Source: Notospermus geniculatus (Eukaryota > Nemertea > Pilidiophora > Heteronemertea > Lineidae). Taken from it: DNA of 64,000 bases. Location: NCBI GenBank assembly GCA_002633025.1, contig NMRB01000275.1, positions 348,939 to 412,938 on the forward strand. The letters run 5' to 3'. Both the position numbers and the translations under genes were made by a program. Positions 1 to 9,959 of the stretch are shown in pieces. The notes under the pieces were generated by a model, which was not told the origin of the DNA, made no database searches, and worked only from the letters and a program-made list of their open reading frames with translations. How positions within the stretch are numbered: the stretch's first letter is position 1; each line of letters opens with the position of its first letter.

Positions 1-960
1 AAAGTAACGTTCGGCCATTTTCTCCCTGAAAGTGTGATGGACTTTCCTCTTGAATTCCATCAAGTGACTTACGTTGAGACGTCGGCGGGAGTGATGTCTC
101 CGCTGGGTGCGAAATCATAATTGATGTGTTTGTGGTTTTTATACTCTAAACTGTAACGAACGTTTCTTGAATTTTGTGTCGTTGCTCCGAGCGGTTTGCA
201 AACAGGGTCGTGAATATTTGTCGACTCCGACCGTAGCCGAAGACGCTCCGCCCAATTTCGCTCCGTCCCTCGGTTTGCCGTATTAAAGTCGACCAATGGC
301 TGACGTCGTATCATTCGTAGGACTTCGGGTATTTCCGTCATTCTATGCTTCAAATGAAAGACCTTTCTGACGACAATGCTCAATTTTATTTTTTATCTTT
401 TCCTCTCATTTTTGATGCTTATGCTTCACATACAATAAGGGGGGGGGGTCATCTTCAAAGAAGAAAGGATAAAATGCCCTGCCCCTTTTTGGTCCATGTT
501 GTCCTAGACCAAACGATCCGTTTAATACAGGTAACCGTTGTCAAAGAATAACAAATTGTTGAGGGTCGCTCACAAAAAAACATCCATTATTTTTCCTTTG
601 ATTTGCGGAGTTACTTCGTCAAGTCAACAAAACCAAGTTAGGGTATTCAAAGGGGCAGAATAGACTTTATTAAAAGGGACTTAAGTGTCACCTTGTGTAA
701 ATTTATCAATAATGACGCGAAGAGCTCACCGGAGCAATGATCTGTTCGAAATTTGCTTAATAAACCCTTGACGCTAACCCATGTAAATATTAGACCTGGT
801 TTTAATTGTCCGCTGGTTTGTCTCTGGAGACACTACGTCTCGCCCGAATGAATGACCCGTGGTGGCGTGTGTCTCATCTCTCTCTTCTTACTGTAAAGGC
901 GGTTGGATCCCCTATAAGTGCGGGTGGTCTGAATCCGGGGTCTGTGTCGCTGCTGCAGCC
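1..960. other. Intergenic DNA, nothing recognised
   Basis: No gene, RNA or clear repeat could be recognised. Open frames on both strands are short, overlap one another and have no family signature. A run of G lies near 440-449. Confidence 0.5.
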
Positions 961-977
961 TTTGTGCCATCTCTCTG

Positions 978-1099
978 ACGCGGTTGCGTTCCCTTGCGGT
1001 TACCATATAAGGACTTCCGATTGCCATACGTGTAGAAGGCGATCGCAAGGGACCGCAACCCCGTCTCAAGCCCAAATCGCGAGAGTGGATTCGCCGCTT
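978..1099. repeat. Dispersed element with GGTTGCGTTCCCTTGCG ends
   Basis: The left part reads GGTTGCGTTCCCTTGCG and the right part carries its approximate inverse CGCAAGGGACCGCAACC, so the segment folds back. Related sequence recurs at 7795-7850, 16166-16250, 16473-16620 and 17645-17940, usually next to GTCTCAAGCCAAGATCGCGA. This is a multi-copy, non-coding, MITE-like family. No transposase is visible and the superfamily is unknown. Confidence 0.7.
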
Positions 1100-2361
1100 T
1101 AGAATCCGGGGTCTCAGTACGCCGTTTGCAGCCGTTTTAGCACTTCTGTTGCTCTCAGGGCGCTTGAAGTCTGTGAAATTTACTGCGAAATATGACGAGT
1201 ACGAAATATGGGAAAAAACGCGTTGTAGTGTTTGTGCATGACAGTTATAAGAAATCCCTAGATCTGAGAAATTGCAATGAGGAAATATGGGGGTTGTGCT
1301 GTTTTTCTTTTTCGTTGAGGACAACTTTACTTTACTTAACTTTTCTTAACATCGCTTCGTTTGAGAAACGCTCATTTATCATAAGTCGTCTCAAAGGTCG
1401 ACCTCTTCAGCAGCCTGTAAGTGCACATGTCGGCAAACAGTGTCCCGGGACAGGACGAAATGGGCGGTGCTACTGCTAATCGGTGACAATCACGTGACGA
1501 CGAGTGGCAGTTCAATATTGATCGTTGTTACCACCCTTTCAATTGATAGGCCAATAGAAATACAATCGGGCAATTTGATAAAGCCCTAATAATGCTTATG
1601 TCTGGTTAATAAGCACAACGCGTGTTGTGTTCGATAATTGGCTATGTTTTCTTTCGGAAGAGTGTTGAGGCCTGATAACATCGCGGAGGGACTTCGAGCG
1701 GGGAATATCAGGAAGTTTGTGTAACATTAGACCAATTATAACAGGACTTATTATTGCCCTATGTGGAAATCTTCGGGCATTTACGAGTGGTTATACTATG
1801 CTTGGACATGAATTGAGTATTTATGAAAGGAACGAATCGAATTGCAACTGACGGCACTTATCCCGGCTGGCGGACATCGAAATAGGACAACTTTCGTCTC
1901 TTGAATGTATTCTTGGCATGAGAAGTTTAGTGATCCGTTTCCAGGGTTTTGACATAAAATAGGACTCCTTGACTTCCACATTCAAAACTCGCTGCATCTG
2001 ATGGACAAGACCAGCTCCGCGGACTGATTCATTCTTGATGCGGCTCCTCACGTTTTGACACCTCCGTGTTCAAAATTCGCACTTAAATCAAGTGAATACC
2101 ATTCGCTTGATAAGGCCAACAGGTTGATTGCAACGTTTGTATAAACTGAGGCCTACTCACACCCTGTCCTGTTATTGACGAAGGTCACTGACGGTCAACA
2201 TTAGCAAGGAAGACAACCGCCCCACGCCGACTCGGACGACGCGAATCAACCTACCAGTGAGCCGTGAATTTTCCACTTCAATATAATCCAGATTTCGTCC
2301 AAAAATTCAACACAGTTCGGAAGATATTTTCGCATTTAATTGGAGTCCATATTCTGGGAAA
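1100..2361. other. HHEX upstream region and presumed 5' UTR
   Basis: This stretch leads up to the HHEX start codon. It should hold the HHEX promoter and 5' UTR, but I cannot place a TATA box, initiator or transcription start with confidence. Minus-strand open frames at 1796-2051 overlap in two frames and look like chance. Confidence 0.4.
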
Positions 2362-2857
2362 ATGCAGCAGCCAATTCAGATGGGGTCCATCCCCGCTACA
2401 GTCAGACCGTTCAAGGCACAGCCGCAAGTCCGCGCTCGGCGTACCTCCTTTCTCATCGACGACATCTTAGGGGACAAAAACAAGCCCGAGAGACGTTCGC
2501 CACCCGCGCGGACAGCTCCACAGGAGCGCCACTCACCAGAGACCAGGAGGGAAGACCGGGAGATACCTACACTAGGTTCTCTATCCAAGCCCTCCCCTAT
2601 CCACTTCGGACCACAGCAGTTACCCCATGGACAAGATCCGTTCCAGCTTTCTCCGGAGGCAGCAACGATGCCGACTCTTTACGACCCCGGCCTGACCAGT
2701 CCTTACGTGCCGACTTACTTGAGTTACTTACCACAGGGTAACCCTGCCGATGTTCTGCCGCCTGCCCAGCCCATCCAGTCTTATCCTTACCACGCTGGGC
2801 CTCATCCTGAGTACGGTGTTCACCCACTGCTGCAGAGACATGGATTCTACTCAAAAG
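2362..2857 (+). CDS. hhex: HHEX coding exon 1
   Basis: Encodes residues 1-165 plus one base of the next codon (phase 1). It carries the Eh1-like motif and the Pro/Tyr-rich repression region (YPYHAGPHPEYGVHPLLQRH). The donor is AAAAG|GTGAGT. Confidence 0.93.
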
Positions 2858-5800
2858 GTGAGTGAAAACCTTGTTTTCTTCAATACTGCGTTCGGTACGC
2901 AGGCGCGGATCCAGAGGGGGAGGGTTGGGGGTCGTGCCCCCCTCCCCCGCTCTCCTACACCACCAATTTTTAAAAAATAATTTTGGACAGGCAAAAAATT
3001 GAGCAAAAATAGCCTCTGTTTTGACACGGAGATGCCAGGAAATCAATCTCCAACTCTTGTCCCTAAAATGAGTTTCTTTACATACTACCCTCTGCTCCGG
3101 GGAGAACAATTCTTCCTGTCAGGAAGGCTCATGACACTGGAAGCATACCATGGGTTTCAGGAACATTCATTCAAGCAGCTGATCAAAATAGGGGTTTACT
3201 AACGTACGACCATGTAGTCAAATGTAGCCTTTCTTTTTTAGAATGGACAATGACATGTATTACACATGAATTCATGTCTAAGGCCGAGTTTACATAGAGG
3301 TACACGGTATACGGACACGCTGGCGAACAAAGGTTTCATGGTCATAAACCCTTTATTAGGCCATTGTTCGCAAGCGCGTGTCCGTATACCCGTATACTTC
3401 TATGTAAACCCGACCATAGCAGTACTATAGCAGCAACTTCATGTCTCCATCGTGTCTGGGAGCCGTATTGCGGGCAAAAAATGCGCAGAGATGAGGTACA
3501 TGTGTACATGTAGCACACCATCCTGAGAACATGAGGGATTCTTAGCGCTCGCTCCCTTCGTCACCGCACACAAACGTTTACGAATGCTGAGAACCCCTCA
3601 TGTTCTCATGTAGCACACAGACGTGGCTCGCAGAGACGATCTCACTAAGATTTCCGTATGTGTGCTACCAGCTTTAAGGTAGATTCATACTTTGCGTTTT
3701 GCGCTTTGCGCTTAGTCCGTTTCCTCTGTGAGTGCGTGGTAGAAAAAGTAATTTTATTGTTGGTATCACACATAAACATAGGGGACGGACAAGCGCAAAG
3801 CGCAAAACGCATGAGTATGAATTGGCCTTTACGCCTGGGCCAAGCGCACATCTGCGGCAATACTCAATGCGGTAGGGATGTTTTTAAAGTCGACTGAGCC
3901 GGCTGAATGACGAGTCGACAGCGTTGGGTCAGTCGATTTGAAAAACACCCCTACCGCATTGAGTTTTGCCGCAAATTTGTGCGCTTGGCCTTACTTTTTA
4001 AGATGGACGATGTAATTGCTAAAAGTTGATCCATACTTTGCGTTTGCGCTTTGCGCTTGTCCATTTCCTATGTGAGTGCGCGGTAGAAAAAGTAATTTTT
4101 TTTATTTTTCGTACCACACATAAACATAGGGAACGGACAAGCGCAAAGCGCAAAACAGAGAAGTATGAATTACGCTTTAGGCCTATTTCCACGTTGAGGA
4201 GGATCACGATCTGCGAACCATGATCTAAAAGATCCGGACGGCTTTGAATCTCTAGGCCTGGAGATATTGATCAGAAGGAAAACAATGAAAGTCATGACTA
4301 ACAATTATTGCGAAGCGTAAGAAGATCGCTTCCTATTGTCTTAGTGCCGGATGTGTAATTAGAAGCGAATGATCAAATTAATGAGTTCAAGTGCATCCGC
4401 TCCTTGCTCTGTATCTAAATGGTCGTTGCTGCTGTTTAAGTGGTTTCTCGTAGATTGCGTATTTTCGTTCTGCGGAATTTTAATACTAGGTTATCTCCAT
4501 CCACCCACTGGAAAAAACCAAACCGTGACGATCTGTCGGTGGGCCTGCGTAGCAAAAACAGTTCCGCGGAATAGACCCGACAATGCCGCTATTCGTCGAA
4601 TTTCAAAACATGCCGTTCTAGAATTTGTACACTTGTGATTAAGATGTATGGGCGGTTATGTCCGCATAAATTAGACGTGCAGAGAATTTATTTGTAAATA
4701 TAGAACGTGTGCCAAAACATATAATTCTCTGCACGTCTAATTTATGCGGACATAACTGCCAATATATAAGATGGGTAAAAAACGACGATTTCTGCGGGAA
4801 TCGACCAGAGGTATCAGGTTCCCATCCCGCCACTCAGTAACCCCCCCTCGTGGCTGGCTGGCGTATGTCATGGCTCGAAAACCTCCTAAACATTTTCCGT
4901 TCCTGGTATCTAGGCCTTCTCGAGAAAACCCTGATTTCCGCAATACGAGGCCGACCTTCCGCCCTAAGCACCTCTATGCTCTGCTTCCAAGTGTTTATAC
5001 CGGGAAAAAATCAAACAACAAGTATTTCCTGACATGAGGCAAATTCAGGCCAATTAGAATCTCTTTTGCATCGTTTTTTCATTGAAAATAGCGCTGGTTC
5101 AAATCCACGATCCAAAGTCTAGAAAATTCAAACCCCGCGCCAATAGGTTGAATCGCGGCTGTGCGGGAGTGTATATATGTATGATGACGTCACGAGGTGC
5201 GAAATTAAAGCAGACGTCATGAAGTAACAAACTCTGATTGGCCAAATGCGGGGGTCGAGGGAGGGGCAAATTAACTGCCTCTTCTGCAACGAAACCGCAT
5301 TTCATAACTCCATATCGTCGATTTTGAACGGTGACGGAACCACATTAATGCCCATTTTGGGGGGGGGGGGTCAAGCGACGGCGACTATTATCATTTTCTG
5401 CTATTGATACATTTGATTTTGGTGATTAAAAACGATAACAGGATGTCCAATCGCTAATCATTCAATTTATTCTAGGGCCTATCACTAAATGTAGGCCTAT
5501 TAATATCAGAATCCCGTTATTTCTAAATCCCAAAGTCGCCAGTACACTTCGTTTATCCTAATAATAACAATATCCAGTTTATAAGCCGCAGATAATTTGG
5601 TCGTACCTGCGCCAATGGTCTGGTGTTTTATCAGTAATCATTCTCATTTCAATGCTTATGTTTTAAAATCGGGGATTTCAGTATCAAACTTAAATTGATC
5701 GCTATTTGTTTGTGAGATTACAAACGTTTTATGAAGAATTCAAAACATAGTAAAATCAAATATAAGTTGAAAAGGACACTAGAATGTAATGGAAAAATAA

Positions 5801-6973
5801 TCCTTTTCCAGTCCATCGGCATCGCAAGGATAAGTTGCGGGAAAGATAAATTGTGGGAAATGACGTGTACATGTACTCTAAACTCCCACTTACCTGTCCC
5901 ATTCCTGAGCTCGGGAAAAAATGACTACGTCCTAAGTTGAAGATAATGGGGGTGTGAGGTGGTCAGAAACAGTAATGTCCTGTCCAATAACTTGTTCCAC
6001 TCCCGAGCCTGGCAAAGAATGACAGCGTGCGATATCTTCAACTTAGGATTTGGTCATTTTTTCCGAGTTCAGAAATGGGACAGGTAAGTGGGAGTTTAGA
6101 GTAGTTTGATGTGATTCTTATCCTCGGGTAGATTTGAGTGAATCGGGTCAAAAATGAGACAAAACCTGCGCCGCACCGCCATTTGCACACCGCCTGCACA
6201 TGTCCTCTGACGGATAGTTCCACGTCTGGCCGTAAGATGGCTCCCCTGTTGGGTCGTCATGCGGAGGCGAAAATCAACACAAGTGAGGACTATTTTAGCA
6301 TTCCCGTCGTCCTATCCTGCTCTTGGTCGAGTGGAATTCGTCCAAGTGCTAATGTTCCACCGTTCGTATCTTTTCAGTTGACACAAAACCATGGTTCTGG
6401 AGCCCCTATTTACAAAGACCCGTCCACAAACGAAAAGGAGGCCAAGTGAGGTTCTCAAACGAGCAGACGATGGAACTGGAGAAAAAGTTTGAAAATCAGA
6501 AATATCTCTCGCCACAGGAACGAAAAAGACTGGCAAAATCTTTACAGCTCACGGAGAGACAGGTATGTCTTGTTTGGCAGATTGAAAACAATTACATGTA
6601 ATACAACCTATTCCCCGGGATGATTGGCATCCGGGGGGGGGGGCGAGTCGCCGAAGATGGAGAGTGTGTTCGGCACAGGCAAACAAAATCAGCTGATTAC
6701 ATTCGGCGAAATACAGCACTGTGTGTTAGCGGTCCACAAAATCTATTCTTTTCTTTCCAGGTAAAAACATGGTTCCAAAACAGACGCGCAAAGTGGAGGA
6801 GATTAAAGCAAGAAATGCCCGATGACGGAAAGTTATCAACGAAGTCTGATGAGGCAGACGATAATGGCGAAAATTGCCGAACGTCTTCCGATGACGATTG
6901 CCAAAGTTCCGATGATGAACACTTCCGGGAAGAAGAGATAGATGTGGGGAGAGAAGCGGGAATGTTCCAATAA
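2362..6973 (+). CDS. hhex: Hematopoietically expressed homeobox protein HHEX (whole gene, 3 coding exons)
   Basis: HHEX is a nuclear homeodomain transcription factor, mostly a repressor, used in endoderm, foregut and blood/vascular development in vertebrates. Coding exons are 2362-2857, 6378-6562 and 6761-6973, which join in frame to 297 codons plus stop (894 nt); vertebrate HHEX is about 270 residues. An Eh1-like Groucho/TLE-binding motif (FLIDDIL, residues 30-36) is followed by a Pro-rich region with many Tyr. The Hex-type homeodomain spans about residues 184-243 with WFQNRR, Gln50 and Asn51, and an acidic Ser/Asp/Glu tail follows. WSPYLQRPVHKRKGGQVRF just before and into the homeodomain is HHEX-specific. 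The 2362 ATG was chosen because it opens the frame that splices into the homeodomain; the 2340 ATG is in another frame. The orthology call is firm; exon 1 could have further 5' UTR exons. Confidence 0.95.
2898..2990. repeat. G-rich dispersed repeat fragment in HHEX intron 1
   Basis: Begins GGCGCGGATCCAGAGGGGGA and ends in a short A/T-rich tail (TTTTTAAAAAAT). The composition differs sharply from its surroundings. It resembles short elements common in invertebrate genomes, but no second copy is evident here, so the call is weak. Confidence 0.35.
3292..3414. repeat. Palindromic MITE-like element, HHEX intron 1
   Basis: The arms GTTTACATAGAGGTACACG and, inverted, the segment ending CTTCTATGTAAAC frame internal inverted matches (GTATACGGACACG with CGTGTCCGTATAC; GCGAACAA with TTGTTCGC). 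Fold-back structure with no coding potential. Confidence 0.7.
3683..3826. repeat. Palindromic element, family 'TTTGCGCTTTGCGC', copy 1
   Basis: The left arm contains TTTTGCGCTTTGCGCTT and the right arm its inverse AAGCGCAAAGCGCAAAA, ending ATGAGTATGAA. A second copy at 4028-4171 has the same layout, including the interior GAAAAAGTAATTTT and ACATAAACATAGG, so this is a repeat family and not a chance hairpin. Confidence 0.8.
3840..3995. repeat. Fold-back element between two palindromic MITEs
   Basis: CCAAGCGCACATCTGCGGCA and CTCAATGCGGTAGGGATG on the left are matched by the inverse CCCCTACCGCATTGAG, TGCCGCAAATTTGTGCGC on the right. The middle holds GTCGACT and its neighbours. Non-coding. Confidence 0.65.
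4028..4171. repeat. Palindromic element, family 'TTTGCGCTTTGCGC', copy 2
   Basis: Second copy of the element at 3683-3826, with diverged ends (CATACTTTGCGTTTGCGC on the left, GCGCAAAACAGAGAAGTATG on the right) and the same interior order. Confidence 0.8.
4651..4760. repeat. Palindromic element, HHEX intron 1
   Basis: Two inverted arms of about 38 bp: GGCGGTTATGTCCGCATAAA begins the left arm and TTTATGCGGACATAACTGCC ends the right. Only about 30 bp lies between them. A near-perfect fold-back. Confidence 0.75.
5874..6103. repeat. Inverted repeat just upstream of HHEX exon 2
   Basis: The left arm 5874-5944 and right arm 6033-6103 (about 71 nt each) are inverse copies with few mismatches; the left contains CCCACTTACCTGTCCCATT and the right AATGGGACAGGTAAGTGGG. 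The spacer is about 88 bp. A fold-back element within intron 1. Confidence 0.75.
6378..6562 (+). CDS. hhex: HHEX coding exon 2 (homeodomain helices 1-2)
   Basis: The acceptor is CTTTTCAG|TTGACA and the donor CAGAGACAG|GTATGT. It encodes VDTKPWFWSPYLQRPVHKRK and then homeodomain positions 1-44. The intron after position 44 (Q|VKTWF) is the site used in many homeobox genes. Confidence 0.95.
6761..6973 (+). CDS. hhex: HHEX coding exon 3 (recognition helix and acidic tail)
   Basis: The acceptor is CTTTCCAG|GTAAAA. It encodes VKTWFQNRRAKWRRLKQE and then a tail rich in Asp, Glu and Ser, ending at TAA 6971-6973. Vertebrate HHEX divides this region between two exons; here it is one. Confidence 0.95.
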   Translation, partial: VKTWFQNRRAKWRRLKQEMPDDGKLSTKSDEADDNGENCRTSSDDDCQSSDDEHFREEEIDVGREAGMFQ

Positions 6974-7240
6974 AAAAACGGGGGCCAGATTCAAATCGGT
7001 TCTTCATTATTGACCGTTTGTTTTTATGCTGGTGGAATATGTGCATCATCTTCAAAGAGTAGTGGACATTGGGTAGTAGGCCTAGGCCTATCTGCAGGGC
7101 AGACTGTGAAAGTGTCCCCGCCCCGCGGGCATTAATAGCAGGATACGGTCCAGACCTCCCAACCTTATAACCAACATATTTTGGTATCTTGACTGAATAG
7201 ATCTGATGGAAAAGTACATGTTCATGTAGTTTGTAGTTGC

Positions 7241-7246
7241 AATAAA
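7241..7246 (+). terminator. hhex: Candidate HHEX polyadenylation signal
   Basis: AATAAA about 270 bp after the stop codon. Another AATAAA at 6969-6974 overlaps the stop itself and would leave almost no 3' UTR. No transcript evidence is available here. Confidence 0.4.
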
Positions 7247-7917
7247 GGGAAGCTGTCGAAATATCTGTCTTTCTTCGATTGTCGCATAAAATTCACAAGT
7301 ATCACGCGGACGCGTCAGGCACCACATGAGGGCGCATGGAACCTACGTCAACACCAGTACACCAAATTCAGTACTAATTTACATGTACATGTAAATGGAT
7401 TTATTGAAGAAAGCCTACCTTGNNNNNNNNNNNNNNNNNNNNNNNNNNNNNNNNNNNNNAAAAAAAAACGAATTAGGCCTACAAAGGCTGACTTTGCCGG
7501 CATTGCGCGCAGCCAATGAAAAGGTACATGTAGCCCACTACAAGACTGCCAAAGGCCCTGCAGACCAGCCAAGTCTCACGCACTTCGAAAGCATTGTTTT
7601 TTTTCCGCGGCGTTGGTCACGGCGCGGAAAACACAATGCTCTTAGAGCGTTCCGCGCACGGAAACGCGCTCCAATGGAAAGCCGCCCTCTGTTCTCCCGC
7701 ACCGCGCGAGTTGTGAACCTCGCATTTCCCCAAAAGTGAAGCTCTTCAGAAAAAAATTTCCCCCTATTTCACAAACCGCGTTTTCCAACCGCCTTTGAGC
7801 GGGTGTTGCGATCTTGGCTTGAGACGGGGTTGCGTTCCCTTGCGACAAATCCCAAATTCCAAGTTCTGCGCACTTCCGCCGAAATAGCAACAAGAACCTC
7901 GATCTGAAACCAGCTGA
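7247..7917. other. Intergenic DNA with an assembly gap and a repeat fragment
   Basis: Contains the gap of N and, at about 7795-7850, a fragment of the GGGGTTGCGTTCCCTTGCG element. A GC-rich stretch at 7605-7715 has repeated CGCG and GCGC words. No gene is seen. Confidence 0.5.
7423..7459. other. Assembly gap (37 N)
   Basis: A run of N, the only multi-base gap in the window. Sequence resumes with a run of A. Confidence 0.99.
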
Positions 7918-9915
7918 AACGATTTTCTGGCCCTTTTTTGGCAAGTAACTTCTAATATGAAGTGGAAAGAAGTAGTCATTGAGGTGCAGTAAGGAATCAT
8001 AAAAGACTGCTCTGGTGGATGAGAGACAATGCAACACGTGAAGTCGTGCAGGCCGCACCGTATGGGATGACACCTAGTGTCACCGAAGAGAACTTGGCCT
8101 ACTTGACCCAAACTGGCTGGTGGTAAAATCCCAACACACCGACTAAATCAGCTACTTAGAAATTTGGCCATCTCGCCGCATTCATTGATGACTAAGATGT
8201 GAAGAATGCCTGTTGGGTGTGGATCACCTCTCAAACCAACACAGTTTAGTTGTAAAAGACAATGAAAAACAGTCATAGTCGTCTATTCATCTATTGACGG
8301 CCCATTCTCGGGTTCGAATTTAGGTTCCGGTTTTATCATAAGCGGACCTCTGACCTCATTTGCATACGGAAATTTTACAGTCGGCAATTTCCGATTGTCG
8401 TCGGCTAGATCGACGCAGATTCAATGAATTCCCATTGTGTTATGCAGATTGAGGGTGAGAGGTCAGACTATAATGACATTTCGACCAATGGGAGTATTTG
8501 TTGTTGTTTACATTCAGCGAACGGAGAGAACAGAGCATTGTTGTATCCATTCACGTAACAAACGATTTTGTGGCCCTTTTTTGGCGAGTAACTTCTTATG
8601 AAGTGGAAAGAAGTAGTCATTGAGGTGCAGTAAGGAATCATAAAAGACACTGCTCTGGTGGATGAGAGACAATGCAACACGTCGTGAAGTCGGGCAGGCC
8701 GCACCGTATGGGATGACACCTAGTGTCACCGAAGAGAACTTGGCCTACTGACCCAAACTGGCTGGTGGTAAAATCCCAACACACGGACTAAATCTGCTAA
8801 AAAGTTAGAAATTTGGCCATCTTGACGCATTCATTGATGACTAGGTGGAGAATGCCTGTTGGGTGTGGATCACCTCTCAAACCAACACAGTTTAGTTGTA
8901 AAAGACAATGGAAAACAGTCGGGCTATTCATCTATTGACGGCCCATTCTCGGGTTCGAATTTAGGTTCCGGTTTTATCATAAGCGGACCTCTGACCTCAT
9001 TTGCATACGGAAATTTTACAGTCGGCAATTTCCGATTGTCGTCGGCTAGATCGACGCAGATTCAATGAATTCCCATTGTGTTATGCAGATTGAGGGTGAG
9101 AGGTCAGACTATAATGACATTTCGACCAATGGGAGTATTTGTTGTTGTTTACATTCAGCGAACGGAGAGAACAGAGCATGTTGTTGTATCCATTCACGTA
9201 ACAAACGATTTTGTGGCCCTTTTTTGGCGAGTAACTTCTTATGAAGTGGAAAGAAGTAGTCATTGAGGTGCAGTAAGGAATCATAAAAGACACTGCTCTG
9301 GTGGATGAGAGACAATGCAACACGTGAAGTCGGGCAGGCCGCGCACCGTATGGGATGACACCTAGTGTCACCGAAGAGAACTTGGCCTACTGACCCAAAC
9401 TGGCTGGTGGTAAAATCCCAACACACCGACTAAATCTGCTAATAAGTTAGAAATTTGGCCATCTCGACGCATTCATTGATGACTAGGTGAAGAATGCCTG
9501 TTGGGTGTGGATCACCTCTCAAACCAACACAGTTTAGTTGTAAAAGACAATGAAAAACAGTCCTATAGTCGTCTATTCATCTATTGACGGCCCATTCTCG
9601 GGTTCGAATTTAGGTTCCGGTTTTATCATAAGCGGACCTCTGACCTCATTTGCATACGGAAATTTTACAGTCGGCAATTTCCGATTGTCGTCGGCTAGAT
9701 CGACGCAGATTCAATGAATTCCCATTGTGTTATGCAGATTGAGGGTGAGAGGTCAGACTATAATGACATTTCGACCAATGGGAGTATTTTTTGTTGTTTA
9801 CATTCAGCGAACGGAGAGAACAGAGCATGTTGTTGTATCCATTCACGTAACAAACGATTTTGTGGCCCTTTTTTTGGCGAGTAACTTCTTATGAAGTGGA
9901 AAGAAGTAGTCATTG
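7918..9915 (-). repeat. 649-bp satellite, left block (inverted orientation), about 3 units
   Basis: Three successive units in the opposite orientation to the main array. The shared landmark CTGGCTGGTGGTAAAATCCC occurs near 8118, 8758 and 9400. The first unit is the most diverged; the next two are nearly identical to the main array. Ends near 9915 in a short non-satellite stretch. Confidence 0.9.
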
Positions 9916-9959
9916 TAATGTCTATGGGGAGAACGAATCTTATAGATCACTGAATGTAA

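Noticed and set aside
2340-2741. HHEX start at ATG 2340
   Set aside because: That frame does not carry the HHEX N-terminus and does not splice into the homeodomain; ATG 2362 does.
6969-6974. AATAAA overlapping the HHEX stop codon as polyadenylation signal
   Set aside because: It would leave almost no 3' UTR; the AATAAA at 7241 is a better candidate.
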